Assembly: GCA_030248225.1 (NCBI GenBank)
Contig: JASANE010005309.1
Location: forward strand, 1-64,000
DNA from: Trileptium ribeirensis
Lineage: Eukaryota; Nematoda; Enoplea; Enoplida; Thoracostomopsidae
Reading direction: 5' to 3'
Length of the DNA: 64,000 nucleotides
Of this stretch, positions 61,201-64,000 are shown piece after piece. The translations under genes were made by a program, and so were the position numbers. The notes under the pieces are model-generated. The model was not told the origin of the DNA. It made no database searches and saw only the letters and a program-made list of their open reading frames with translations. How positions within the stretch are numbered: the first letter of the stretch is position 1; every line of letters begins with the position of its first letter.

Positions 61201-62278
61201 TGATTTAAAATTTGTCGGGTTTCGCATCGCGTGGACGGGTCGCATTCAGATATGTCTTCCGAACTGGTCTAGTTTTCACCGTTATTTTGACTTTTTTTCC
61301 TGATTATGGTAGCTGGTTGAAATAGGGGAGGTAAGCTGCGATGTGGGCCACGCTGACTTCACGCAGCTCGGCAGCGTCCGATTAAACGCTGCCAAATACC
61401 CACATTAACCCTAGCTACAAACCAAAGTTACAATTTATTGACAACTAGCTATCGGGTTATTTTCGAATCCATCTAGCCGTGTCAGGTTACAGTCTCGACG
61501 GATCGTTTCGAATTAGTATTTTTCAGCTCAACGCTGTGTGCTGATATTATTGGATCGAAAAACATATCCCTCGGTAATCAGACATATTCCTATAACTTTT
61601 TTATAAGCAGTAAAGAATATCACAATAACGTTGTTTGACATTTTAAAATACCGTTTAAAAAAAGTTGCAAGAATAGATTTTGTTAGCAGCGAACATGCAC
61701 GACAACAAGAAATTAATTTCGGTAATTGTTTTAACGCCTTTTTTCCGACACCTGCTCTGTTCACAGCCAAAATGTGTTTAGCCCCTCCCCCGATGGATAA
61801 AACTAGCTGAAGGATAGGTAATTTTTGGGTGTTGTTAAGTATTAAAAGATCACCATAGCGCCTGGAAGCCACCCCTAAAGGTTCTTCTATTACGATGAAT
61901 GTCTATACCGAGATGTCTTTTTGTGTACCAAAATCAAAAACCAAACAATGAAATAGGGCACAATTATTATACTCAGAGTCAAGCGAGTACCGATACAAAA
62001 CTGCTGAAAGCAATAAACTCGAGTAGTAATCACACGCCTCTTGTAATTTTCGTTACCGATTGTGACAAAATAACTGAAAAAACATAAAAAACAACCCGTA
62101 CCGATATAGCTCCACAGCCATGTCGAAGTGGATAATTTTGCATGCATTTAGCAAATGCATTGCGTGCAAAATCATCAACGTTAATTTGATATGTTGTTAG
62201 TTTGTGCTGAAGAACAGGCCATTGACCAAAACAAGCATTGTCAAAGTACGGAATGAAGTATTTCTTTTCAAGCGACAC
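13061..62278 (-). CDS. FASN: Animal-type type I fatty acid synthase, internal part, nine exons found
   Basis: Cytosolic multifunctional enzyme building palmitate from acetyl-CoA and malonyl-CoA. Exons at 62278-62102, 60227-60110, 57273-57128, 54298-54200, 28913-28695, 25576-25175, 17119-16965 and 13291-13061 (listed separately) read in the order of animal FASN from just after the dehydratase to the start of the enoyl reductase. One further pseudo-ketoreductase exon should lie between 25175 and 17119. All splice sites are AG/GT and phases match at every junction between located neighbours: 0/0, 1/2, 0/0, 0/0, 0/0 and, for the last pair, 1/2. Introns range from 1.9 to 25.3 kb. KS, MAT and most of DH are expected beyond 64 kb. 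No internal stop was seen in any exon, so the gene may be functional. The count of nine includes the unlocated exon. Confidence 0.85.
13292..16964 (-). other. FASN intron
   Basis: AT-rich. It holds a GC-rich patch with a poly-G run at about 13845-13995 and the 48-bp repeat at 15921-16063. No other gene seen. Confidence 0.6.
15921..16063. repeat. 48-bp tandem repeat, 3 copies
   Basis: Unit TGAGATAACATAGTCGTATA then ATGGCCTGACTATAGC plus about 12 bp. The copies start at about 15921, 15969 and 16017 and are over 90% identical. Confidence 0.85.
16965..17119 (-). CDS. FASN: FASN exon, pseudo-ketoreductase end
   Basis: 155 nt. It begins with the third base of a codon after TTTTTTCAG and ends one base into a codon at GTAAAT. 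It encodes MIQDARFQKDPTDKLKPISE and ends LLENIYCNDKWGLKVLLAIEL. The last part matches the family signature 'DLVMNVYRDG.WG..RH.LLE' before the enoyl reductase. The phase requires that the preceding, unlocated exon ends two bases into a codon. Confidence 0.8.
17120..21087 (-). other. FASN intron, mostly featureless
   Basis: No supported exon. At about 17990-18470 lies a stretch (core AAATCCGCCCAACCGTTATC then GCGACAGACACAAAGACACA) of the style often found at ends of repeated elements in invertebrates. The missing pseudo-ketoreductase exon should be in this intron or in the part to 25175. Confidence 0.4.
21088..21985. repeat. 179-bp tandem repeat, 5 copies
   Basis: Units start CACACGAATTTGCTAGAAGG at 21088, 21267, 21446, 21625 and 21804. 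Copies 2-4 are nearly identical; the first and last are more diverged at their outer edges, as expected for a recently homogenised array. No coding frame or RNA fold was recognised. Confidence 0.93.
21986..25174 (-). other. FASN intron with degenerate repeats
   Basis: Holds the degenerate repeat at 23038-23345. A 53-codon minus-strand frame at 22767-22928 looks coding in composition (contains ISGKGSRIYIVAHSGTGSG) but is bounded by stops and not recognised. No splice-compatible pseudo-ketoreductase exon could be found. Confidence 0.4.
23038..23345. repeat. Degenerate ~46-bp repeat with AAGCCTAAGCCTTAGCC runs
   Basis: About six or seven units, each with ATGAGACATAT and a run of CCTAAG/CTTAGG words. 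Related single copies occur at about 41365-41440 and 55790-55830, so it belongs to a dispersed family. Confidence 0.65.
25175..25576 (-). CDS. FASN: FASN exon, end of ME and start of pseudo-KR
   Basis: 134 codons, phase 0 at both ends, acceptor TTTTCAG and donor GTAATG. After VTSCFEAVQLLDYLCTEQLN there is a low-complexity Ser/Asn/Thr insertion of about 40 residues not usual in the family. Then come EQWCVLLERAGFVLHAYQRD and STNYLIRPKP, matching the 'W..L...GF.LV......STLFL.R+P' segment that closes the methyltransferase-like domain. PTIINVDDVEQFGWLHEVQD, matching the 'PVDD..F.WVE.LK' start of the pseudo-ketoreductase, ends the exon. This is one of the clearest exons. Confidence 0.88.
25577..28694 (-). 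other. FASN intron holding a dead transposase
   Basis: Apart from the mariner-type remnant at 26370-27135 there are only imperfect runs of CCCGACTCGACC-type words at about 25620-25735 and 25970-26040. Confidence 0.5.
26370..27135 (-). pseudogene. Mariner/Tc1-type transposase, decayed
   Basis: Minus-strand pieces in several frames add up to a DDE-family transposase. An N-terminal helix-turn-helix piece (AVETGTSKSTVF, near 26896-26935) is followed by LIHVLNEND..RR, then VLWIFGPFFFDGTMIADINV near 26580-26640 and MQDGAPHHFAMAVRRWLNE near 26440-26502. The last includes the second catalytic Asp in the usual QDGAPxH setting. Multiple stops and frameshifts mean it is dead. The terminal inverted repeats were not identified. 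Confidence 0.8.
28695..28913 (-). CDS. FASN: FASN exon, pseudo-methyltransferase C-terminal half
   Basis: 73 codons, phase 0 at both ends, acceptor CTTGTAG and donor GTACGT. It contains SQDVIILDRVLYKKSDPEAY and LKQCRELLSEQGFMIVSE, the pattern of the last methyltransferase-like strands and helices ('D.V+..+.L....+....L...+.LL..GGF+++'). The final glycine pair is reduced to QG. A 20-residue acidic stretch rich in Leu-Asp repeats precedes it. Confidence 0.8.
29760..31811 (-). repeat. Tandem array of tRNA-derived SINE monomers, 7 heads
   Basis: On the minus strand each ~299-bp monomer has a Pol III A box (TAGCTCAGTGG, e.g. complement at 29884-29894) and a B box (GGGTTCGATTC, complement at 29843-29853) spaced as in a tRNA. 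Heads recur near 29888, 30186, 30485, 30784, 31083, 31435 and 31730. Monomers 1+2 and 3+4 form a near-identical ~598-bp higher-order dimer; monomers 5-7 are more diverged. Each monomer also carries the TTAACCCTTTAACGCCCAAG segment. Head-to-tail tandem SINEs in this number are unusual. Confidence 0.85.
31815..32524. mobile_element. Harbinger-like MITE with TTA target duplication
   Basis: A 710-bp element with terminal inverted repeats beginning TGCATCATTTACCTTAA (mirror at 32508-32524) and staying similar for about 50 bp to TGTGACAG. It is flanked by TTA on both sides (31812-31814 and 32525-32527). It interrupts a SINE monomer: sister monomers read GTACTTAGTTTA without interruption, so the empty site can be read directly. 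A 3-bp TTA duplication fits the PIF/Harbinger superfamily. No transposase inside, hence non-autonomous. Confidence 0.88.
32528..34720. other. AT-rich with a 165-bp tandem duplication
   Basis: Starts with the rest of the interrupted SINE monomer (to about 32580). A 165-bp duplication (about 32819-33148, units starting GTTATATAACCAATTATAAA, over 95% identical) follows. A Gln/Arg-rich 82-codon plus-strand frame at 33326-33574 is not recognised and not supported further. Confidence 0.6.
34721..35108. mobile_element. hAT-like MITE with long palindromic inverted repeats
   Basis: A 388-bp foldback element. The ~75-bp inverted repeats start CAAGAGTG(C/T)ATTAGGGAAG. Each contains its own palindrome (AGGGAAGTAT..ATACTTCCCT) and continues to GACGCGGGCGTTTTCGGCC. 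CTGTTAC follows both ends as a 7-8 bp target duplication (34714-34720 and 35109-35115). The CA-starting tips and duplication length suggest hAT. The interior is GC-rich with poly-G/poly-C hairpins and has no transposase. Confidence 0.8.
35116..36410. other. Degenerate ~160-bp repeats, no gene recognised
   Basis: Three loosely similar stretches (near 35160, 35450 and 35600) share AAATTCACCAAGACACAGTG-like and CAATCACTATTA-like words. No coding region seen. The 5' non-coding exon and promoter of the receptor gene should lie here or further left, but I could not locate them. Confidence 0.35.
36411..37109 (+). repeat. Array of 8 splice-acceptor + start-codon + signal-peptide units
   Basis: Units of 93-100 bp, each with AATTAATTGTTTTACAG directly followed by ATATGA. 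The acceptor AGs end at 36428, 36527, 36627, 36720, 36820, 36913, 37013 and 37107. Seven upstream copies encode a start and a short hydrophobic peptide (MKTKVTLLLIALAMNVQLL or the MNAKVTLLLIALNVQLL form), then TGA. Only the eighth runs on into the receptor. The two copy types alternate, giving a ~193-bp higher-order unit. Confidence 0.9.
37110..37478 (+). CDS. Receptor exon 1: signal peptide and start of ligand-binding domain
   Basis: 123 codons from ATG at 37110, three bases after the acceptor AG, to donor GTAAAA. The signal peptide MNAKVTLLLIAFAMNVHS is followed by KISNNSNKIHLRVATISKMY and several N-glycosylation sites (NYT, NAT, NVS). EYILLSEIFDYAISAANRW fits the first helix of a Venus-flytrap lobe. 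The frame remains open to 37565, so the donor at 37479 is a choice: it keeps phase 0 into the next exon. An in-frame upstream ATG at 37053 belongs to the decoy array. Confidence 0.7.
37110..47978 (+). CDS. Class C G-protein-coupled receptor (metabotropic glutamate / GABA-B-like)
   Basis: Predicted multi-exon gene for a cell-surface receptor with a signal peptide, an extracellular Venus-flytrap ligand-binding domain, a cysteine-rich segment and seven membrane helices. Exons: 37110-37478, 39063-39214, one 35-nt micro-exon out of 40249-40573, 41800-42074, 43870-45334 and 47497-47978. With exactly one micro-exon the sum is 2778 nt, a multiple of three (925 residues plus stop). All other junction phases also match. 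The ligand is unknown. The gene lies wholly inside an intron of the opposite-strand fatty acid synthase gene. Four of its five introns carry tandem arrays or a MITE. The 5' untranslated exon was not found. Confidence 0.82.
37640..38638. repeat. 22-bp minisatellite, about 45 copies
   Basis: Unit GGTGTTTTCGCTGAGGGGAA plus GT. It starts at CTGAGGGTAAGTGGTG (about 37641-37656), a perfect GTAAGT 5' splice motif; later units read GGGGAAGTGG instead. Because 22 is not a multiple of three, the minus strand shows a 365-codon open frame with a 22-residue repeat (SENTTSPQRKHHFPSAKTPL). This follows from the array and is not evidence of a protein. Confidence 0.95.
38610..38870. repeat. Diverged ~150-bp duplication after the minisatellite
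   Basis: Two copies of GACTCATTTAAG.AAA.TTTGTGGCAAATTTGGC and on to TAATAATGTGCAGGTA (about 38635-38720 and 38765-38852). Between them is GATGAGGTAAGTGGTGTTTTC, another GTAAGT copy like the minisatellite's founder. Each copy ends in an acceptor-like TGTGCAG. Confidence 0.75.
39063..39214 (+). CDS. Receptor exon 2: ligand-binding domain
   Basis: 152 nt, phase 0 start after AATATTTCAG, ending two bases into a codon at GTCAGT. It encodes CGFDISANHVSRHTSNMC, then GSYVAVFGTMDSGLAVMDGM ending LFG. This matches the 'V.GVIG...SS.A..VA.LL' strand-helix of class C flytrap domains, including the Cys that pairs across the lobe. Confidence 0.8.
40243..40590 (+). repeat. 58-bp tandem array, six identical units (putative micro-exon cassettes)
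   Basis: Six units, essentially identical, each with an acceptor-like AAATTTAG, 35 nt, and a strong donor GTGAGTAC. The 35-nt cores lie at 40249-40283, 40307-40341, 40365-40399, 40423-40457, 40481-40515 and 40539-40573. Read in the phase set by exon 2, a core encodes SAIECYLIKLGP plus one base and restores the frame of the next exon. Including none breaks the frame; 1 or 4 keep it. The acceptor is weaker than others in the gene, so exon status is inferred. Confidence 0.75.
41800..42074 (+). CDS. Receptor exon: ligand-binding domain lobe 1-2 hinge
   Basis: 275 nt after CTGTTTTTAG, starting with the last two bases of a codon and ending in phase 0 at GTGAGT. It encodes AFRFFPVVASTAQLNYSDYT then SRSIPSDENQVNVILQLLYQ and VNFVSVVYDKSFYGSGLFYE. 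This is the highly typical class C run 'IP.IS..ST...LS....Y..F.RT.PSD..Q...+..++....W.YVS.+Y.D..YG'. Confidence 0.92.
42484..42731. mobile_element. MITE-like inverted-repeat element
   Basis: About 245 bp with imperfect inverted repeats over roughly 50 bp. The left arm has CACACGGAAACAAGAA, then TACGTAGTGCAAGTTTCCTC. The right arm, read on the minus strand, has CACCGTGGAACCAAAAA, then TACGTAGTGCAAATTTCCTC. The target duplication is unclear. It lies in the receptor intron 42075-43869. Confidence 0.6.
43870..45334 (+). CDS. Receptor exon: second lobe, cysteine-rich domain, TM1-TM4
   Basis: 488 codons plus one base, phase 0 start after TACTTTATAG, donor GTGAGT. AASYLTIFEALANRSRALVV opens the second lobe. 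A cysteine-rich segment follows (CRRCISCPSVFYMVEDNLYC then KKCPQGTIPDDSSNGTRC), like the nine-cysteine domain that couples ligand lobe to membrane in class C receptors. Helices: TM1 YPVIVLLTNSIIGILASLG, TM2 NPAVLCINAIGAAMLYMLSF, TM3 ending ALFVKISGY, and the first half of TM4. Lobe 2 has an Asn/His/Tyr-rich insertion of about 60 residues. Confidence 0.93.
45290..46860 (+). repeat. ~140-bp tandem array copying the exon end and 5' splice site
   Basis: About 11 units, each containing a copy of the last ~40 nt of the preceding exon (GTGCTATTCAAACAATCATTTCG) plus the donor GGTGAGTA and the first ~90 bp of intron. Donor copies lie near 45476, 45757, 45897, 46037, 46177, 46313, 46452, 46592, 46724 and 46853; some have mutated (GATGAGT, CATCAGT). 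Units also hold TTTTACTGGTTTAG, an acceptor-like string just before the exon-end copy, so each resembles a small cassette exon. Confidence 0.92.
46861..47496 (+). other. End of receptor intron
   Basis: Unique AT-rich sequence between the array and the last exon; no other feature recognised. Confidence 0.5.
47497..47978 (+). CDS. Receptor last exon: TM4-TM7 and C-terminus
   Basis: After TTTATTTATAG, two bases complete the codon left by the previous exon, then 159 codons and TAA at 47976-47978. It encodes the rest of TM4 (LLFTVPVGVDF), a short loop with the conserved extracellular Cys (YYAECKW), TM5 near LPSAMLCPSISLASAALFG, TM6 near AGSFGCFGTLTCIMPLVLF and TM7 near IVIIIDANIVLILLVLPTTV. The cytoplasmic tail is short (about 35 residues) without the long signalling tail of metabotropic glutamate receptors. 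An alternative upstream GTG-like start is unnecessary since phases agree. Confidence 0.88.
47979..48287. other. Receptor 3' flank
   Basis: Contains a C-rich patch (about 48045-48135) then AT-rich sequence up to the retroelement. No clear AATAAA directly downstream of the stop was seen. Confidence 0.3.
48288..48601 (-). repeat. 3' LTR
   Basis: 314 bp, ends TGTAA...TTACA. It contains AATAAA on the minus strand (complement at 48365-48370) and a run of ACTGACGA-type short repeats shorter than in the other LTR. Confidence 0.93.
48602..48613 (-). promoter_or_regulatory. Polypurine tract
   Basis: Read on the minus strand: CGAAGGGGGTTC directly before the 3' LTR, the expected plus-strand primer position. 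It is short and ends in TTC. Confidence 0.6.
48616..52050 (-). CDS. pol: Pol polyprotein: protease, RT, RNase H, integrase, PWWP
   Basis: 1144 codons, made as Gag-Pol by -1 frameshifting; residues 1-32 of this open frame overlap gag and are not translated from a start of their own. Protease IADSGSS (Asp64); reverse transcriptase with YLDD at 360-363; RNase H TDASGAA (Asp514). Integrase has the zinc-binding residues H696, H700, C730 and C733, a perfect D761-D820-E856 triad (D,D35E), and the GPY/F-type module around RFRGPF (975-980). After a linker comes a PWWP domain at about 1035-1093 (GDVILAKFPNWPHWPA, then VKFFGTNRLAYVP), then a basic tail. All catalytic residues are present. Such a C-terminal PWWP is not a usual part of Ty3 pol. 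Confidence 0.95.
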   Translation of the reverse strand: MLVSWEVRGQCTTMPRAPILLIQRGVRPRQRSGKRVAPTAVPASGGAVNAVFVDATSVGRFIADSGSSLSFLHPLQAPNTTTFHQRHGKPVDLTFRLAGFDQQFSWTFYVANVAHPILGRDFLRHYGFAVDCVNNRLVPAAAAKPPAACCATTTKPESIPSGVRVEIPAETTRIKQLLRGFPSIFEPIDAFSPALHGIEHHIVTTGPPCFDRPRRLDGQKLAIAKRVFSEWEQQGIVYRGESPYASPLHMAPKADPKTPYRPTGDYRKLNRQTVPDRYPMPNLTDLSGDFHGATVFSKLDLVCAYTQIPVAVQDQPKTAVTTPFGLFLFRRMFFGFRNAAQTFQRLMDSVLGELPFVKVYLDDILVASRSNDEHLQHLKTVLTRLNDHGLRLRPDKCVLFSPKVNFVGVEVDANGVRPIPSKVKVILDYPCPETTKLLRGFLGMAGFYHRFIPGFSRIAAPLTDLIRGKAGKGNFSLTWSDDSRQAFDALKSAVAAAVKLSFPNPAGRLQLVTDASGAAVGAVLNQVVDGNAEPLAFYSEKLTPLESRKSAFDRELLAIYKALKHFPWLLGSDFTVRTDHKPLVNALSMANPSAQQSRWLSFISEFDCDIEHVAGADNVVADALSRPVCAITATFDDELAAAQAADDDLMRFLEGTTLPIKQLTVNGGTIHCDASKMQLRPYVPSSMRRKIFDAAHNLSHAGSRATLYQVASSYVWPGMNREVKQWCRECLECQRNKVSRHTKTPVKTIPTPGRFHTIHIDIVGPFPLSLGNRYLVTVIDRFTRWPEAIPVPDITTDSVASALISGWVSRFGVPRVIISDRGAQFESALWSTLMEQLGIERRRTTAYHPACNGAVERFHRTLKTGLRAHCNSRTWTQSLPLVLLGIRSALNDKGFTPCQMVFGANVDLPHCYFAPTSTPNDTSVSDFVRTLQTTVSRLNAPDRRHLTPWHVPKDLLTATHVWVRDDAVKGALQPRFRGPFEVKSRDDKVMVVKIGGTEDTISLDRVKPAFIHDDATDATPTAPQPRDDNAIQRPAIGDVILAKFPNWPHWPALVISPDDTELADRRRPPNAVAVKFFGTNRLAYVPRSTMRSLDQAKRPIKRRDLRQALELAHRHVDGFPDLTTPTKKTVRFALDTRSGRRRSA
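48766..48945 (-). other. PWWP domain coding segment of pol
   Basis: Encodes about residues 1036-1095. The motif WPHWPA matches the PHWPA version typical of HDGF/LEDGF-family PWWP domains, and KFFGTNRLAYVP matches their 'FFGT.E.A.+' strand. These are a structural Trp and aromatic-cage positions. PWWP domains bind methylated histone H3 Lys36 nucleosomes and DNA. Here the domain would tether the integrase to chromatin (inference). Confidence 0.87.
51910..51943 (-). promoter_or_regulatory. Frameshift-stimulating stem-loop
   Basis: On the RNA strand AGCCCCCACCGC (51943-51932) pairs with GCGGTGGGGCT (51920-51910), 11 G/C-rich pairs with one bulged C and an 11-nt loop. It starts 4 nt after the slippery heptamer. 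Confidence 0.85.
51942..53381 (-). CDS. gag: Gag with 2A-like motif and CHCC finger
   Basis: 479 codons from ATG at 53381, 36 nt after the 5' LTR. The N-terminal ~135 residues are basic and hydrophobic and end in LLVIGGVERNPGPV, a 2A-like ribosome-skipping motif (break expected between Gly137 and Pro138). The capsid-like region follows (about 195-400), with a helix-rich stretch around QFNPKTPQSWFNQVEQIL. A basic Arg/Ser-rich part leads to the finger CWYHGKFGANAQRC..C at 445-464, spaced CX2HX9CX5C, a CHCC finger as in CsRn1 elements instead of the usual CCHC. Gag stops at TAG, seven bases after the start of the slippery site's last codon pair. Confidence 0.93.
   Translation of the reverse strand: MSTPTRARQHADTPTRARRPSLFRVLPVLFGLALAVLRSPVVRTSTVLDTVAVPRVPQVEAPWSTVAVVSGSNGRFKGSGQSKWRRSRMLVTGTVNPGFPSFIGFHLPGCSGQGLGRRQATSLRVLLVIGGVERNPGPVNLSQQTKDTLAGMLQLLKASDKAFVMPPTRDEMITELTPFGPDVLQLAHSQLAIVQFQTTAGPSQIERPQPSATAGQFYQLPQFNPKTPQSWFNQVEQILGSIDDDLKKRNVLRVIDNALVHESGVDLNAGYGELKRTLINYYADSDNRRLRKLLAEKDLKGRKPSSALRELLELAPNSQDLVRLRFLEILPEQIRLTLVSMDNVSLEQLARIADTMMEMADPALVSQVNRAPRSGSTPTTTDPWQASIQQQISDLAAAVRRLSYRSGSSNRRSPERANGNYRGGRHGDQRRRPRSQSRQRTPGVCWYHGKFGANAQRCQGPQFCSFNAESGPASGPGNE
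51948..51954 (-). promoter_or_regulatory. -1 ribosomal frameshift slippery site GGGAAAC
   Basis: In the gag frame the codons are G GGA AAC, followed by GAG and the TAG stop. Slipping back one base gives GGG AAA CGA and enters pol in frame (Gly-Lys-Arg-Val-Ala). The X XXY YYZ pattern is exact. Confidence 0.92.
52968..53012 (-). other. 2A-like ribosome-skipping sequence in gag
   Basis: Encodes RVLLVIGGVERNPGP, matching the 2A consensus (hydrophobic run, then D/G-[VI]-E-x-N-P-G-P) with Gly in place of the usual Asp. The skip would release an N-terminal 137-residue product. Confidence 0.8.
53400..53416 (-). promoter_or_regulatory. Primer-binding site, tRNA-Trp-like
   Basis: Minus-strand TGGTGAACCCGACTAGT, one base after the 5' LTR. 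It differs by a few bases from TGGTGACCCCGACGTGA, the complement of tRNA-Trp used by CsRn1-type elements. Confidence 0.75.
53417..53758 (-). repeat. 5' LTR
   Basis: 342 bp, TGTAA...TTACA. It is nearly identical to the other LTR except for a ~28-bp expansion of ACTGACGA-type repeats and scattered substitutions. AATAAA on the minus strand (complement at 53494-53499). Confidence 0.93.
53759..54199 (-). other. FASN intron with GC-rich patch
   Basis: A GC-rich stretch (about 53930-54115) stands out from the AT-rich intron; no coding homology recognised. Confidence 0.4.
54200..54298 (-). CDS. FASN: FASN exon, pseudo-methyltransferase core
   Basis: 33 codons, phase 0 at both ends, acceptor ACTTCAG and donor GTAAGC. 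It encodes IDTIWPGMINVCHKLVSQHP followed by QREPKCTLFATAE. It fits the short stretch after the first beta-strand of the FASN methyltransferase-like domain (the 'YSRIPGLLS...L.YTATD' region). The classical SAM-binding glycine motif is not present, as expected for the inactive fold. The intron on its 3' side is 25.3 kb and holds another gene. Confidence 0.65.
54299..57127 (-). other. FASN intron
   Basis: AT-rich with GC/purine-rich patches near 55330-55400, 55540-55590 and 56950-56990. A short CTTAGG-rich copy of the 23-kb repeat lies near 55790. No gene seen. Confidence 0.5.
57128..57273 (-). CDS. FASN: FASN exon, start of pseudo-methyltransferase domain
   Basis: 146 nt: two bases complete the codon left by the previous exon, then 48 codons, ending in phase 0 at GTAAGA. 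It encodes VPRLDDDPLWTAMWHPRALK and then PLLDTALQNIIGKTVKCC. This is the conserved helical lead-in of the inactive methyltransferase-like fold of animal FASN, where a 'DPLL...L..P.LKACLDTA.EN' pattern is normal. Confidence 0.8.
58083..58678. mobile_element. Foldback / MITE-like element
   Basis: About 596 bp with imperfect inverted ends: left CTTAGGCGCAAATTTTGG... with ATAAGATGTGTGCAG, and right (minus strand) CTTAGGTTCGAAATTATGCG... with ATAAGACGTGTGCAC. The interior is rich in TTTAAAACGAG-like words repeated in both orientations. No target duplication is clear. Confidence 0.5.
59214..59745. repeat. ~115-bp tandem repeat, about 4.5 copies
   Basis: Units start ATATATCTACGATACGAAAT near 59214, 59337, 59452 and 59564, with a partial copy near 59665. 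They contain CACCAAACCGATCCAAGTTT. Lengths vary (112-121 bp), with indels. Confidence 0.88.
60110..60227 (-). CDS. FASN: FASN exon, DH-ME linker
   Basis: 118 nt starting in phase 0 after TTTTACAG and ending one base into a codon at a perfect GTAAGT donor. It encodes LQNRSQLDTLLSGLVPDGEQ and about 19 more residues. Similarity to the family is weak (variable linker before the methyltransferase-like domain), but the leftover base joins the next exon in frame. Confidence 0.6.
60228..62101 (-). other. FASN intron
   Basis: A GC-rich patch at 60295-60375 in otherwise AT-rich sequence. A 130-codon minus-strand frame at 60699-61091 is hydrophobic but matches nothing I know and is not needed for exon phases. 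No other feature. Confidence 0.45.
62102..62278 (-). CDS. FASN: FASN exon, end of DH / start of linker
   Basis: 59 codons, phase 0 at both ends, between acceptor TTTCAG and donor GTACGG. It starts VSLEKKYFIPYFDNAC, which fits the segment just after the animal FASN dehydratase, where the human protein has a Leu-Glu-Lys block followed by an aromatic-Thr-Pro motif and a cysteine. The rest (about 40 residues) is poorly conserved linker with a helical look. The previous exon must lie beyond the 104-bp satellite to the right. Confidence 0.65.
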
Positions 62279-62880
62279 CTGAAACTAGAAGACACCGCAA
62301 TTCAATTATAAACATATCGTGCAAGAATACTAATATAAAACTCGCTGTTCACGAAGACGAAGACAAGAACGAAGGATCTTTTTTGGTATGCAAAAATGGG
62401 CACAAGAACAGTTGATAATATCGGTTTGACATTTAGCGTTATATCTATCTGGTGCATTATGAGTTGTGATAAATGTATCCATATTTTCAGTCCCGTATAT
62501 TAAGACCGTGTGGCGCGGGAAGACTATCGTTAAACCAATGTATTGTGTGATAAGCCGATGTTTAAATCTACATAAAATAAGATAAATTGAACAACTCTAC
62601 TAGAGTTTAAGAAATGCTCCGTTGACCAAAATATTCAATGGGATATGGATATCACAAACATGTTCTCATCTAGCGCGTCGTAAAAGGGGGTTAGGGGTCG
62701 TCCCCTTGCACTTTTTGCTGACGAACGTGAAAATTTACCTTATGGAGTTAACTAACATGAATGAAATCAACCGGCCCCTCAACATATTTGTAGCACCTCC
62801 ACTATTGAACAGTTTGCGACCCCCGTGCTCGCATCGTACAATCTGCTTTAGTTTATTTGGAATCACTGAATGGATATCTT
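62279..62880 (-). other. FASN intron before the satellite
   Basis: AT-rich; no feature recognised. Confidence 0.4.
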
Positions 62881-64000
62881 CTAGGTGTAGTATCATAAGC
62901 ATCAAACCATAGATATTACGAAAACAATAGATATAACGAAGCTATCACGTATCTATTAGCTGTGCAAGATTATATTGATTATACTGTATTGTCTAATATC
63001 TACTAGGTGTAGTATCATAAGCATCAAACCATAGATATTACGAAGCTCTCACGTATCTATTAGCCGTGCAAGATTATATTGATTATACTGTATTGTCTAA
63101 TATCTACTAGGTGGAGTATCATAAGTATCAAACAATAGATATAACGAAGCTCTCATGTATCTATTAGCTGTGCAAGATTATATTGATTATACTGTATTGT
63201 CTAATATCTACTAGGTGGAGTATCATAAGTATCAAACAATAGATATAACGAAGCTCTCACGTATCTATTAGCTGTGCAAGATTATATTGATTATACTGTA
63301 TTGTCTAATATTTATTAGGTGGAGTATCATAAGTATCAAACCATATAACGAAGCTCTCACGTATCTATTAGCTGTGCAAGATTATATTGATTATACTGTA
63401 TTGTCTAATATCTACTAGGTGGAGTATCATAAGTATCAAACCATAGATATAACGAAGCTCTCACGTATCTATTAGCTGTGCAAGATTATATTGATTATAC
63501 TGTAATGTCTAATATTTACTAGGTGGAGTATCATAAGTATCAAACAATAGATATAACGAAGCTCTCACGTATCTATTAGCTGTGCAAGATTATATTGATT
63601 ATACTGTATTGTGTAATATCTACTAGGTGGAGTATCATAAGTATCAAACAATAGATATAACGAAGCTCTCACGTATCTATTAGCTGTGCAAGATTATATT
63701 GATTATACTGTATTGTCTAATATTTACTAGGTGGAGTATCATAAGTATCAAACAATAGATATAACGAAGCTCTCACGTATCTATTAGCTGTGCAAGATTA
63801 TATTGATTATACTGTATTGTCTAATATCTACTAGGTGGAGTATCATAAGTATCAAACAATAGATATAACGAAGCTCTCATGTATCTATTAGCTGTGCAAG
63901 ATTATATTGATTATACTGTATTGTCTAATATCTACTAGGTGGAGTATCATAAGTATCAAACAATAGATATAACGAAGCTCTCACGTATCTATTAGCTGTG
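62881..64000. repeat. 104-bp satellite array, at least 11 copies, running off the edge
   Basis: Units start CTAGGTG(T/G)AGTATCATAA near 62881, 63003, 63107, 63211, then about every 104 bp to the window end. They hold AAGCTCTCACGTATCTATTA and GATTATACTGTATTGTCTAA. The first unit has an 18-bp internal duplication; later copies are over 95% identical. Each unit has TCTACTAGGTG, an AG/GT-like string. Confidence 0.95.

Noticed and set aside
62881..64000. CRISPR-like regular array
   Set aside because: Whole units repeat without unique spacers, and the genome is clearly eukaryotic; the same holds for the arrays at 21, 40 and 45 kb.

Overview
The window looks like AT-rich nuclear DNA of an animal (a metazoan or close relative; I cannot name the species). 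The grounds are an animal-type fatty acid synthase gene split by very long introns, a class C G-protein-coupled receptor gene, a metazoan-style CsRn1-like Ty3/gypsy element, and many SINEs, MITEs, minisatellites and satellites.

Layout. At 0.6-4.3 kb lies a broken, very divergent rRNA cluster on the minus strand: a 28S 5' piece joined directly to an 18S 3' end, the 18S then split by inserts including a non-LTR retrotransposon fragment. From 7.3 to 11 kb there are short repeats, two dispersed short-motif clusters and the 3' part of a transposon-like gene. From 13.1 to 62.3 kb, nine minus-strand exons spell the middle of a type I fatty acid synthase: end of DH, linker, pseudo-methyltransferase, pseudo-ketoreductase and start of enoyl reductase. 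Where neighbouring exons are both found, codon phases agree. KS, MAT and most of DH should lie beyond 64 kb. The rest of ER, KR, ACP and TE are not in the window, so they lie off the left edge or are lost. One pseudo-KR exon between 25.2 and 17.1 kb was not found.

The 25-kb synthase intron between 54.2 and 28.9 kb holds a plus-strand class C receptor gene (37.1-48.0 kb) and a complete minus-strand Ty3/gypsy element (48.3-53.8 kb). The same intron holds a tandem tRNA-derived SINE array with a nested Harbinger-like MITE, and a hAT-like MITE. A decayed mariner-type transposase sits in the next intron.

Two results stand out. First, the Ty3 element ends its integrase with a PWWP chromatin-reader domain where chromoviruses carry a chromodomain. 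It also has a textbook -1 frameshift signal and a 2A-like motif in Gag. Second, in the receptor gene several exon-intron boundaries have become tandem arrays: 8 copies of acceptor plus start codon plus signal peptide, 6 identical 35-nt micro-exon cassettes, about 11 copies of one 5' splice site, and a 22-bp minisatellite that begins at a GTAAGT site.
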